NCBI GenBank assembly: GCA_024529925.1
Contig: JAFEUB010000798.1
Span: 382,001-446,000 of the forward strand
DNA from: Ophthalmolycus amberensis
Lineage: Eukaryota > Chordata > Actinopteri > Perciformes > Zoarcidae
Direction: 5' to 3'
DNA length: 64,000 nucleotides
In this document: positions 14,001 through 24,870 of the stretch, piece by piece
Layout: the number at the start of each line of letters is the position of its first letter
How positions within the stretch are numbered: the stretch's first letter is position 1
Translations under genes and position numbers: made by a program
Notes under the pieces: model-generated
Told to the model about the DNA's origin: nothing
The model's input: the letters and a program-made list of their open reading frames with translations, nothing else
Database searches by the model: none

Positions 14001-17000
14001 GGAGAAACATCCATTTCGTAACCTTTTTCAACCTTTGTATGTTCCTTAGGGCACCTTGGTGAGCTGGACCAAATGTTTTAAAGCCACAGACTGTGAAGGA
14101 CATGATGTTGTCAACATGCTGAGGGAAGCCATCAAGAGACGCAACGTGAGTAGAAATACCACCATCCATCCATCCATTAGCTTCAGCTTATCCGGGGCCG
14201 GGTCGCAACCAAATAATTCATAATTAATCTGGGTTTTGTCAGATGAGGTGAAAGAATAATTCTGCAATCTTTCCTATTTGTGCAAGTTTGTTTATGTAAG
14301 ATGCACGGAACTGCAGCCTGAAATGAATGGAAATTATGATGAGAAATTCATATATATACTGTATATACTGTATATTCATATACTGTAGGGCAGTGTTTCG
14401 CAAACTTTTTTTCTGGGGACCCACTTTCTAAAAAAACGACACAGTATCGCAACCCAATTTAACAGGCCTTGTCATCATTTTTCTCTCTCATCAATAAAAC
14501 AAACATAATGTGCATTAGCCTTTCATATTAGATTCATGGTATAAGTAGGCTACAGTTATCAGAACAAGACAAACATTCAGGCTCCTTCATGTGGCTCAAA
14601 GGTGTACTGTAGAGATAAATGTTAAAGAAAAGGCCATGGAAGAAATGTTGCTTATTTATTAACCTCCTGCGACCCACCTGCTGAGTCATGTACTAAATGC
14701 CTGTCCCTGCATACTGCATGTGTGTGTCTGTGTGCACACGTGCATGTTTGTACCCATAGGAGTTTGACTTGGACATAGCAGCAGTAGTCAATGACACAGT
14801 GGCGACCATGATGAGCTGTGCCTATGAAGACCCTCAGTGTGAGATTGGACTGATTGCTGGTATGTAACCTTCAGTGTTTACATCCTTTACAAAGTGATGG
14901 TGTTTTGGCTAGTTGTCAGTTACTTGGTGTGCGTTTTCAGACTTACCGTAGGTGTTTGTATTCCAGATAACTCTCTAATTATGTTCATGGTTGTGGTCAG
15001 TCTTGTAGTTATGATGGTTAAGATAGAAAGACACAAGTACTGTCATAAAAATGCAGGTTAGTGTGTGTCGCTAAGCACACTTGATTTTGTTCTCAAACAC
15101 AAGCTACTGAGATGAAAAAACATTTTCCGAATATTGTAATCGTAATGTTTTATATAACACAGACTATGTGACTCTGTTTCACAGGAACTGGCACTAATGT
15201 GTGTTACATGGAGGAGCTGCAGAACATTGAGAAGATTGAACAAAAGATAGGAAATAAGGAAGGAGCAGAGGGGACGGCTGAAGGAGAGGAGGATGAGGTA
15301 GAAGACGTCTCATAACACACTCACCGTGTTCAGTTTGTCAGTGAGCTGGGGCGACTGTGAAATAGATCTTTGGATGATGACCCACATATTTAACCCGCTC
15401 GTTTGTTTCTGCCCTCAGCAGGATGATGGGAGAGAAAGAGAGAGAAAGGAGGGGCATGCTGAGATACCAAAGATGTGTATAAACACAGAGTGGGGGGGTC
15501 TGGGTGACGATGGCTCTCTGGATGACATCATCACACCTTACGACACTGAGGTCGACCAAAACTCACTGAACCCTGGAAAACAAAGGTTAGAAACCCTCAC
15601 CGCGCGTGTGTGTGTGTGTTGACCTCGTGATGCTCCATGCTTGGTCATCAAATATACCGGTACACGGATTGAATTGTATGTTTGATCAGCATGTGTGTGT
15701 GTCTTAGGATTTCAGGACAGTCACTTATTTATGTCTTTGCATATATACGAGGACATTCTCATACTTGTTAATGTTTCTTTTTTCAAAGTTTCTGTCAATC
15801 ATGTGGTTGTGTGCCCATGTTTTTACTTTTGTGTCTCATGCTTCAGTGATTCTGTGTGTTTTCAATTAAATCGTTTGGAAAGTCAATGAGGTGGTCACAT
15901 GGTCTATGTGGCTCTAACGATTTGTGTATTTGTGATTATGCAGGTTTGAAAAGCTGACGAGTGGGATGTATTTAGGAGAAGTTGTTCGTCAGGTATTATT
16001 GGATTTAACCAGAGGAAGTTTGCTCTTCAGAGGACACGTCACTGAAGCTTTAAAAACACCTGGAATATTCCAAACCAAATACCTGTCACACATAGAGAGG
16101 TAGGAGACAATGTGTGTGTATTCATATACATACTTTTAGTGTGTATGACTGTAAATGTGTGCTGTATTTTACTGTAGTGTGTGTAACAGTGTTGTCTCCC
16201 CCTAGTGACCGCCTGGCTCTGCTGCAGGTCAGATCTATTCTCCAACAGCTGGGGCTCGACAGCACCTGTGATGACAGCATTATTGTCAAAGAGGTAGAAG
16301 ACAAAAAACTAATCAGCAATGCTATGTCATGTGTGTTGATGGACAGCTGTTTCAGTGTAGTTTCAGACTTTAAACCAACTTTTTTACCTGCGTGTTTTTA
16401 AAGTGAGCTGCAATATTAAGGACATAACCTTTGTTATGCTGTAACTGATGACTGCAGCATAAAACATGATATTTGAAGCAAATGTCTTTGATATTTTTGT
16501 ATTAATAATAATATTTCACTTCTCTAGTAGCCACCCACAGCCAGACTACCTCTTTAAATCTATTTACTCCCTCCCTACCATGAAGTATCTACTGGACAAG
16601 TGTAGTCTACTTCACATACTTCAGTCATGGCAGGAGGAACACAGGTGTAATTGATTAACACTGATCATCACTCTCTTCCATTTAAGATTCCTTCTTAAGT
16701 CAAGGACCCTGGAACTACTAACCTAAATGCAATGCAGCCATCATTAACGTTATGTTAAACTAACCTTGTAAACAATGGTGAGAAGTAAGAAAATGATAAA
16801 TATAATATCATATTTTGCAACTCTTTGGCCTAATTCTTGTTTGTCTCAAATGCCAGAGAGCATTTATTTTTTAGAAACCATGTTTTCTGTTGCAACATCA
16901 TTTTAGGATTGAGTAAGATTTATTTTGAATGGTTCAGGAGTGATATGATATTGTCTGGCTCAGCAAACTGTGGCACCAACAGTCTGTTAAGTGTTGCAGT

Positions 17001-17452
17001 AACGATAATGGTTTTCATTGTTGTACAGGTATGTGGGGCAGTGTCACGTCGTGCAGCTCAGTTGTGTGGGGCAGGAATGGCGGCTGTGGTCGATAAGATC
17101 AGAGAGAACCGAGGACTGGACCATCTCAACGTCACCGTAGGGGTGGACGGGACACTCTACAAACTACATCCACAGTGAGTTATTTGTATTTGTTATAGTC
17201 GTGGTGTGCTACAGGAGCAAAACAATATAATGTTGTTTCCTCTTTTATTTTGCTTCTTAAAAAATCTTTATAAAAAATAAATGTATGTTTTTATCTTCTG
17301 TTGCTGTTTCTAGTTTCTCCAGCATCCTCCAAGAGACTGCCAGAATTTTGGCTCCTCAGTGTAACGTGACCTTCCGGCCATCAGAAGAAGGCGGCGGTGG
17401 GAAGGGTGCCGCCCTTATTACAGCTGTGGCCAGACAGAAGCTGGAGATGTAA
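8088..17452 (+). CDS. hkdc1: Hexokinase HKDC1 (hexokinase domain containing 1)
   Basis: Twenty-one coding exons: 8088-8150, 9302-9464, 9601-9758, 9908-10030, 10110-10205, 10423-10522, 11240-11423, 11533-11688, 11777-12010, 12884-13025, 13143-13299, 13431-13579, 13821-13940, 14050-14145, 14760-14859, 15185-15297, 15419-15585, 15944-16099, 16206-16293, 17029-17174, 17314-17452. They total 2850 nt, 949 aa (human about 917). The start ATG has A at -3 and opens the 63-nt mitochondria-binding helix exon typical of HK1/HK2/HKDC1. Both lobes keep LDLGG phosphate-binding loops, SFPC, the catalytic VNDTV Asp and NTEWG. Expected role: ATP-dependent phosphorylation of glucose at the outer mitochondrial membrane. 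Oddities: both lobes read NDTVATMM where hk1 has NDTVGTMM; a 32-codon acidic insertion sits in the C-lobe (15185-15585); the last nucleotide-binding loop reads SEEGGGGKGAA; the exon 3 and 13143-13299 donors are weak (gtaccg, gtcaca). HKDC1 rather than HK2 is assigned by position beside hk1 and supv3l1 and by sequence. Confidence 0.94.
9764..9779 (+). repeat. G16 homopolymer directly after hkdc1 exon 3 donor
   Basis: Sixteen consecutive G residues begin at intron position +6 after the exon ending at 9758 (donor gtacc then the G run). Such a tract can form a G-quadruplex in the pre-mRNA, and its length is likely polymorphic. Confidence 0.9.
14163..14209. repeat. Fragment of a common fish interspersed repeat
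   Basis: A CCATCCATCCATTAGCTTC start followed by CTTATCCGGGGCCGGGTCGC matches, from memory, the edge of a very abundant fish repeat. Only about 47 bp are recognisable, inside an hkdc1 intron. Confidence 0.4.
14392..14700. repeat. Possible degenerate hAT-type non-autonomous repeat
   Basis: The segment opens with CAGTGTTTCGCAAACTTTTT and GGGGACCCACTTT, an opening shared with many vertebrate hAT-derived repeats. A second CGACCCACCTGCTGAGTC motif lies near 14669. I cannot define the other terminus or a target-site duplication. It lies in the hkdc1 intron between exons 14050-14145 and 14760-14859. Confidence 0.35.
15185..15585 (+). other. hkdc1: hkdc1 split exon 15 with acidic insertion
   Basis: The counterpart hk1 exon (44743-44926) is a single 184-nt exon. 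Here it is two exons, 15185-15297 and 15419-15585, totalling 280 nt. The extra 96 nt add 32 residues rich in Glu, Lys and Arg (for example EGEEDE and RERERKEG) between the conserved NIE and MCINTEWG segments. The second exon has a tandem NAGNAG acceptor (cagcag at 15416-15421), so two in-frame products differing by one Gln are possible. Confidence 0.85.
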
Positions 17453-18646
17453 CTTCACATGACTGAAAAGAAAAAGTTTTTTTTCCTCATAATTTGGGTT
17501 ACAAAATTCCCCCAGTAATGCTGTTGTTGTCGCTGCTTGTCGTCTGATGGTCTGAGAGAGCTGCAGACCGGCATCATTCGTCGCCTCAGATACGAATGGA
17601 TTCGCATTATGTAGACACACAAATCTACATAACTATGTCACCAGGGGACTATAATCCCATACAAGGGCTGGGTAACTGCATTGAACAAATCAACAACTGG
17701 ATGTGCCAGAATTTTCTTCAATTAAACAAAGATAAAACAGAAGTAATTGTTTTTGGTACCAAGGACGAACAATTGAAAATCACCGCTCAGCTTCAGTCAC
17801 TGATGTAAAAACCCACAAACCAAGCCAGAAATCTAGGTGTAGTTATGGATTCAGACCTCAACCTGAACAGCCATATCAAGACAATTACAAAATCAGCCTA
17901 TTATCACCTGAAGAATATATCAAGGATTAGAGGACTTATGTCTCAACAGGATTTGGAAAAACTTGTCCACACATTTATCTTCAGCAGACTGGACTACTGT
18001 AACGGTGTGTTTATAGGTCTCTGTAAAAAGTCCGTCAGAAAGCTGCAGCTGATTCAGAACGCTGCAGCTCGAGTCCTCACTAAGACCAGGAGGGTGGACC
18101 ACATCACTCCAGTTCTGAGGTCTTTGCACTGGCTTCCTGTCCAACAAAGAATTGACTTTAAAATCCTGCTGTTGGTTTACAAAGCACTGAATGGTTTAGG
18201 GCCAAAATACATCTCTGATCTGCTGCTACCTTATGAACCATCCCGACCCCTCAGGTCGTCTGGGACCGGTCTACTTTCTGTTCCCAGAGTCAGAACTAAA
18301 CATGGAGAAGCAGCGTTCAGTTTTTCTGCTCCACATATCTGGAACAAAGTCCCAGAAAGCTGCAGGTCTGCTGAGACCCTCAGCTCATTTAAATCAAGAT
18401 TGAAGACTTTTCTGTTTGCTGCTGCCTTTAATTGAACCACATTCAATTAATATATTAATCAATTTCCTGCATTTCTGCATCTTACTACTGAATTGTATTT
18501 CTTACACTGTTTCTTTAATTGTTTTTAAATCTCCTTTTCTTTTGCCTTATGTTTTGATGCTTTTAATGGTTTTTATGTGAAGCACTTTGAATTACCTTGT
18601 TGTTGAAATGTGCTATACAAATAAACTTGCCTTGCCTTGCCTTGCC
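17450..18646 (+). mobile_element. 5'-truncated L2-type LINE fragment downstream of hkdc1
   Basis: From about 17590 the translation resembles the end of a reverse transcriptase, starting at a decayed YADD-like motif (HYVDTQIYI). It then runs through the L2-family C-terminal region (RLDYCNG, NAAARVLTKT, SLHWLPV, AALNG-type KALNGLGPKYI) to a stop at 18433-18435. One stop codon interrupts the frame near 17805. The 3' tail has AATAAA at 18620-18625 and a (CTTGC)n tandem end at 18627-18646, as expected for an L2-clade LINE. A near-identical copy lies at 53264-54265. The stretch 17453-17590 is hkdc1 3' UTR. Confidence 0.85.
18620..18625 (+). terminator. Candidate poly(A) signal supplied by the L2 tail for hkdc1
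   Basis: I see no AATAAA between the hkdc1 stop codon (17450-17452) and the LINE. The first canonical hexamer downstream on the same strand is this one, in the L2 3' tail 1.17 kb after the stop. Its use by hkdc1 is inferred. Confidence 0.35.
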
Positions 18647-20452
18647 AACAGCTTCTTTTCACTTGACAGCAAGGAGCCTCACCTGAAGGGCATACAACAT
18701 GCAGAGGTTTTTACTGCATGATCCCTCACAGGCTTCCCACCCATGGACACAGCCATTTGTGCTGCACTGTGCTGCCAAATGGAAAAAATGGAAAGCACTG
18801 CTGCCAGCGATTCAAATGTGGTTCTTTATATTTAAAGAACTGGATTACAATCAACAGATTTTTACAAAATCACAACAAAGCTTGTCAACCAGAACAGTTT
18901 TCTGGTTGACAAGTACCTCGAAAAGCCCTTGTTTTATTGTGGGCTCTGTATTAGCGATGGACCATATCTAAACTTCAAAACAAATGGGTAACTGGCCCAA
19001 AAGTATTTTAAATATATTTAAAATATTTGGTTCTTGAGCCATTTTTGGTATTTGAGAGCTTCAAGTCAAAGCCCTCTATTTTCCAATAGTCTGTGGGAAA
19101 AGTGCCACACCCACAGCTGCAGGCTCACATGCCCGTGTTAGCCGTGCACTGATTATTAGACTCTCTTCCTTTGATACCAGGGCTGAGTACTTGGTTTTAG
19201 AAAAGAACGAACGCTCATTTAAAAAATGACACCCTGCTAACTACTCAAGGTTAGCACTTTATCTGAGATGAAACAAGAAGGATTTATACAGCTGTCATAA
19301 TGTTCCCCTTGGTAACTGCAATATAAGAATGATGAAAGAGTAAGGTCCAGTTGTCAAAATGTGATCTACATTTGGTGTGATTTTCTGAAGAACTGAACAG
19401 TCTCTTGTGTGACACACACACACACACACACACCTAACCTAATCTGCTCAGTTTGAAGTATTTCTATTTCATTTCTAAACTGCAGTAATTTGGTTACTCC
19501 GTTCTTCAGTTCTTTAAACCACATGATTCTTTCACACTAACCTAATAAATTATTGCTTTATATTAAATGTAAATCTATTTAGAAATGGTGGTTTATGTTG
19601 TACAAAAGAGAGACAAAGAGTGAGAGACAGAGAGAGAGAGAGAGTGTGTGTGTGTGTGTTTCTGTGTTAGTCAGCACTATTTCAGTATTGATGAAGAGCG
19701 GAAGGAGGATTGGAATGCCGCTGACCACATTTCCCAAAGATATCAAAACAACCAGCGCTCTGTTCGGTCATTCTGGACTGACTCTCTGTCCTTGTGATCT
19801 CCTGTCTGTCTCTCTGTCTGTGCGTCTGTGCCATTTTGGCCATACTGTCTGCCTGCTGTATCTGTCTAACTGGATCCTTGCCCATTCATGTGTGTCTTTA
19901 TTTGGTCTGTCTGCATGGTATATGCTGAAATAGCAGTACAGACATGTGCATGGAGAAATAGAGAGCTTAATGTTTTAGAAAAGTGATGTAACAATTTAAC
20001 TGAAGATGTGTTTTAGTATCGCTGATAAACTTTCAGTCTAAGGACCTGAATAATGAGGTCAGGCCTATAGTATTTCTTTGTGAATGTAATGGTTAGACTA
20101 GTAGGCTGTTTTGTATACTGTATGTTGCATTATAAACTCCAACTACTGATTTGACAATACTGGATTACTGGATTCAATTCAATACAATGATTAGATAATC
20201 CATTCATGACATCTTAGATGATGTGCTGAAATTGAAGGCAGGAAGAAAGCAGCACAGTGCAGGGAACACAGAAGAGAATGCAAAGCAAAACCAAAGCATC
20301 ACGAAAGAATCAATGAAGGAAGGAAACTAATTAAAAGTGATTATGGAAAGGAGGAAGGAAATGTATTGGGAAAGGGTGCGTGTTAACAGGAGTGAAACAG
20401 AAAACTAATCTGTCAGGGATTAACATGTTACAATGCTACCAGTTGAGGGCTA
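18647..20452. other. Spacer between L2 fragment and local duplication
   Basis: No gene or complete transposon seen. It contains a short (CA)n run near 19416-19432 and a (GA)n/(GT)n run at about 19624-19660. Open frames here are short, start anywhere and have no recognisable domains. Confidence 0.5.
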
Positions 20453-20915
20453 CGACACACACACACACACACACACAGAGCATGGTAATCCCAGTAGTGA
20501 CCTCGTAGCTTCGCAGGTAAACCACACATGCACTAACTCTGCAGCTTCGATGCAGCAAACACAGCTGGGCCGCTGAATCTGCAGCTTGTGAAGCACAGCA
20601 GAGTGAAGTGACTGATACAGGAGCTGGCACGTTCTGTCACTCTTGTCCCCATCCTCTGTCTCCTTTAATGTCGCCTATCTCTTTTCACCCTTTCATCCTA
20701 TACAAACTCACTCTTCTCTCGTGTAGACTGTACACAAATGCTGTTCATCCCTTTTTAATTTGAGCTTTTATTTTAGTTTGAATAACTTCAAATCCCAACC
20801 ACATCTTCCTGAATGAACATTCTTCAGGGAGCAAGGTGTGTGAGGCCTATTATATATTCACTTTCTTTGTGTGTGTATGTGTGTGTGTGTTTGTTTGTGT
20901 GTGTGGGTCTGTCTC
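20453..20915. repeat. Local duplication copy A (with 195-bp extra block)
   Basis: A (CA)n start, then a unique-looking block (20477-20609) and a second block (20805-20905) reappear in the same order and orientation at 24611-24870. In this copy 195 bp (20610-20804) separate the blocks; in copy B they are directly joined. Confidence 0.8.
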
Positions 20916-21118
20916 TTTGTCTCCCCTGTATACCAACAATAAGAGCTTTGGCACACATGTGGATAATTGTTATATACATGTGTGACAATAAAAGCGAAGA
21001 GAAAAACACTAGGACTGATATGATTAATACTTTGACTGAGACAAATGACTTCACTGTACCATGACTGTTACAGGATTAGGAGCAGATTTCATGACCAAAA
21101 TACTTGCAACATTGGTCT

Positions 21119-21790
21119 ACACCGGAGCACCCAGGGCTGCTTTTTGAGCCCCCTGCCACTTTTGACTCCAACACCATCATCAAGTTAGCTGATAATACAA
21201 GTGTGTTGGGCCTGATCACAGATAACAACAAAAATACCTACCTGAAGGAAGAGGAGGACCTGACCCGCTGGTATCAGGACAACAACCCACTCCTGAACAT
21301 ATTTAGTCAACTTTAGGTAGTAGCAGGGATGAAACTACGCCTCCCTTAATATCAACGAGTGCTCGCTCGGTGGAGAGGGTGGACAGCTTCAACGACTCAG
21401 TGGTGAGATAGGCAATGCAGAGACTGTTTCACCTCAGATGCTTGAGGACATTTTAGGCGTCTCTCAAATACTGAGGAATCTCTACTCCTGCACAATCGAG
21501 TGCATCCTGACAGGGAACATCACTGCCTGGTATGGAAACAGCACCGAACAGGATTGCAAGATCCTGCAAAGAGTGCTTAATTCGAGTGAACACACAATAG
21601 GCCTACCTCTTCCTGAAGGATATTTACACCAGGCGCTGCAAGATTAAGGCTAGGAGAATCATTAAGGATCCCAAGCACCCGGATAACAGTCTATCCTCCC
21701 AGTTGAGCTCGGGCAGAAGGTATCAAATACACCAGACGAACACTGAGAAGCTCAGGAAGACCTTCTACCAACAGGCCTATAGGTCCTAAA
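21119..21790 (+). mobile_element. Decayed CR1/Rex1-like LINE reverse transcriptase fragment
   Basis: The translation gives remnants of the RT active-site region (IIKLADNTSVLGLI, then DLTRWYQDNN) followed by the C-terminal region (LYSCTIECILTGNITAWYGN, then EQDCKILQRV). Frames shift several times and stops are scattered, so it is inactive. There is no clear 3' tail. Confidence 0.75.
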
Positions 21791-22232
21791 TGAGATCACT
21801 GCCTGAGACTGAAAGGGTCTGAGCATGGAGTTTACTAATAACAGCACAGAAATACCATGAAAAAAAATTTGCGCCAGAAACACTATCTGCTATATTGGGC
21901 AATCAGACATTGTAGATTTGGGTTACCTTTGGATGTGACATCGATTTACTGTGTACTGTAACTATCTAAGCACTGGAAACTATCTAAGTCCAGTCAGTGC
22001 TGCTTTAATAGTTGACAAAAATACAGTTTTAAGCTTTAAACAGCCTCCTTGAAGAAATTAAGTTAGTACATTTGGTTTACATTTGACAAGCTTTTTGCTT
22101 TTATTTAAACTTTATTTTTGATTCCCTTTCCATAATTAAGTCAGAAGTCCAAGTCAGTTAATTACATCTACAGTGTCTTGGAGCAAGGTTTGGATTTGTC
22201 CTGGCCTCTCACGTTGCCCCACTGCTGCCCTT

Positions 22233-23870
22233 TAAGATAAGATAAGATAAGATAATCCTTTATTAGTCCCTCAGTGGGGAAATTACAGGATTACAGCAGC
22301 ATTGCTCACAAGTAATAAAATAAAGATAAAATCAAGTAATATAATAAACTAAACAGTAAACAGTAGAACAGTAATAAAATAAGACAGTAAGAAGAGTATT
22401 AGATATACTAAATATGCCAGTATATACAGAATATACAGAATATACAGAATATACAGGCGGATCAGGTAAATACTTAAAACGTATTGGATATTGCACGGAT
22501 TAGATGAGATATTGCACCAGGTGAATGAATTAAAGTGTTCAGAGTGTGCAAAGTGTTCGTGTTCAAGTGTTAGTGGTCCACCGAGAGCAGTTTGTTGTGC
22601 AGCCTGACAGCAGCGGGGAGAAAGGACTTGCGGTACCTCTCCCTCAGACACCGGGGGTGAATCAGCCGGTGACTGAAGGAGCTGTGCAGAGCTGCCAGAG
22701 TGTCCTGCATGGGGTGGGAGGCGTGGCTCATCAGGGATGAGAGCTTCGCCATCATCCTCCTGTCTCCCACCACCTCCACAGTATCCAGTGGACATCCCAG
22801 CACGCTGCTGGCCTTCCTCACCAGTTTGTCCAGTCTCCTCCTGTCAGCTGCCGCGATGCTGCTGTTCCAGAAGACCACTCCATAGAAGATGGCTGATGCC
22901 ACCACGGAGTCGAAGAAGGTCTTCAGGAGTGCTCCCTGCACCCCAAAAGACCTCAGTCTCCTCAGCAGAAAGAGTCTGCTCTGTCCTTTTTTATAAAGAG
23001 CGTGAGCGTGGTCAGTCCAGTCCAGTTTATTGTTCAAGTGAACACCCAGGTACTTATACGACTTCACGACCTCAATGTCCAGTCCCTGGATGCTCACCGG
23101 TGTTGGAGGAGGGCGTTTACCCCGGCGGAAGTCCACCACCAGCTCCTTGGTCTTGCTGGAGTTGATGTGGAGGCGGTTCCGCTGGCACCATCCTAAAAAG
23201 TCCTGTTTTGTTCCCTGTATTCTCTGTCATCATCGGCGGAGATGAGGCCGACAATTGCAGAGTCGTCAGAGAACTTTTGCAGGTGGCAGTTTGCAGAGTT
23301 GTGTTTGAAGTCCGAGGTGTAAATGGAGAAGAGGAATGGAGCTAGAACGGTTCCCTGTGGGGCCCCTGTGCTGCAGGACACCCGATCTGACTCACACTCC
23401 CGTATCCGCACATACTGTGGACGGTTGGTGAGGTAGTCCAGGATCCATGCAGTGAGGTGGTGGTCCACCCCGGTCTGCTCCAGCTTGTCCCTCAGAAGCA
23501 AAGGCTGGATGGTGTTGAAGGCACTGGAGAAGTCGTAGAACATGACTCTCACAGTGCTTCCAGCCTTTTCCAGGTGAGAGAGGCATCTCTGCAGCAGGAA
23601 GATGACGGCGTCATCCACCCCGATGCCGGACTGGTAGGCGAACTGAAGTGGGTCCAGGGATGAACTCACCAGAGGGCGGAGATGGGCAAGGACCAGCCTC
23701 TCCAGGGTCTTCATCAGGTGGGATGTCAACGCCACCGGCCTGTAGCTGTTGAGGTCCTTGGGCCGCGGGTTCTTTGGTACCGGTACCACGCAGGATGTCT
23801 TCCATAGCTGTGGTACTTTAGATAAGCGATTAAGGTGGAATTGACTCCACATCCGACATATCAAGTGTAT
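22233..23870 (-). mobile_element. 5'-truncated Rex1-like (CR1 clade) LINE
   Basis: On the minus strand, 23864 to 23193 encodes reverse transcriptase motifs in order: LNSYRPVALTSHLMKTLERL, YDFSSAFNTI, GAPQGTVLAPFLFSIYTSDF, and the catalytic box FSDDSAIVG. The C-terminal part follows at 23139-22570 (FRRGKRPPPT, YKYLGVHLNNKLDWTDH). A one-base frameshift near 23195-23205 separates the two parts, so the protein is broken. The element ends at 22233-22256 with a (GATAA)n-type tail and the CCTTTATTAGTCCC motif common at fish Rex1 3' ends. It lacks the endonuclease domain. Confidence 0.88.
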
Positions 23871-24608
23871 AAAGGATTAAAGCTCATCTCGGTCAGTGGT
23901 TGTTCTCTGGAGAGGCCAGACAAGAGGCAGCTGTTGTTCTAATAATGACGTCACGTCTGTCTGTAAGGACAGATGTGACAGTGGCTCTCTGATGGGTTGA
24001 CTCTCAGTATGAGGAGTGAGCGAGTGAGTGAGCGAGTGAGTGAGTGCGTGAGTGATGGCTGTCTTTCTACCTGAATTATAGAATAGCTGGTGCAGTTTGT
24101 CATCAACACGGTTCTGCTTTTGGATGACTCTGCACTTTTAAGAGCTAGAAAGACAAATGAAAAGAAGTCAAAGTATCTGATCTCTAAGGTTTCAGTCACA
24201 CAGTAACACAGTACAAGTAGTCCAACACACAGGGAGGCATACGGGGTCATACATTTTCAACTAGCACACCTGAGGTGATAAAAGACAATAGACTTTTGAG
24301 GGTGCAACACATTCAAGAACATGACAAAACATGTGACAAGACAATGTAAAAACATAGGCCTTCACCCACAGAGACATAACATAGAAATGTAAACATGCCT
24401 AAATACAAACACAAGTTAAGATAAGGCACAGATTAGGCACTTTGATAAATACCTGGATCATGTGCTGCCAAGCAAAGGCTCTACAGAACATCAGAGCTAC
24501 ATGTCTTATCTGAGACAGAGAGGCCAAAAAAAGTGTATTTATATATGGCAAAAGAGAGAGCGACAGACACACAAAGACACAAATGCAGAGAGGAAAAGGG
24601 AGTTATAG

Positions 24609-24610
<2 letters not shown>
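23871..24610. other. Spacer with a GAGT/GAGC minisatellite
   Basis: A short tandem of GAGTGAGC-like units lies at about 24014-24052. The remainder shows no gene or recognisable transposon. Confidence 0.5.
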
Positions 24611-24640
<30 letters not shown>

Positions 24641-24870
24641 CATGGTAATCCCTTACTGTCCTAGTAGCTTCACAGGTAAACCACACATGGACTAACTCTG
24701 CAGCTGCAATGCAGCAAACACAGCTGGGCCGCTGAATCTGCAGCTTGTGAAGCACAGCAGAGTGAAGTCTTCCTGAATGAACATTCCTCAGGGAGCAAGG
24801 TGTGAGGCCTATTATACATTCACTTTGTTTCTTTGTGTCTGTGTGTGTGTGTTTGTTTGTGTGTGTGTTC
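24611..24870. repeat. Local duplication copy B
   Basis: A (CA)n start at about 24611-24636, then sequence matching 20477-20609, joined at 24768/24769 directly to sequence matching 20805-20905. Single-base differences are scattered, so this is an older duplication than the hAT pair. Confidence 0.8.

Noticed and set aside
16466..16654. Possible cassette exon in the hkdc1 C-lobe intron
   Set aside because: The translation has no counterpart in hexokinases, and the joined 88+146 exons already restore the full canonical segment.
22570..23864. Considered as a host reverse-transcriptase-related gene
   Set aside because: It has a frameshift, a 5' truncation and a LINE-type 3' tail, so it is a dead Rex1-like insertion.
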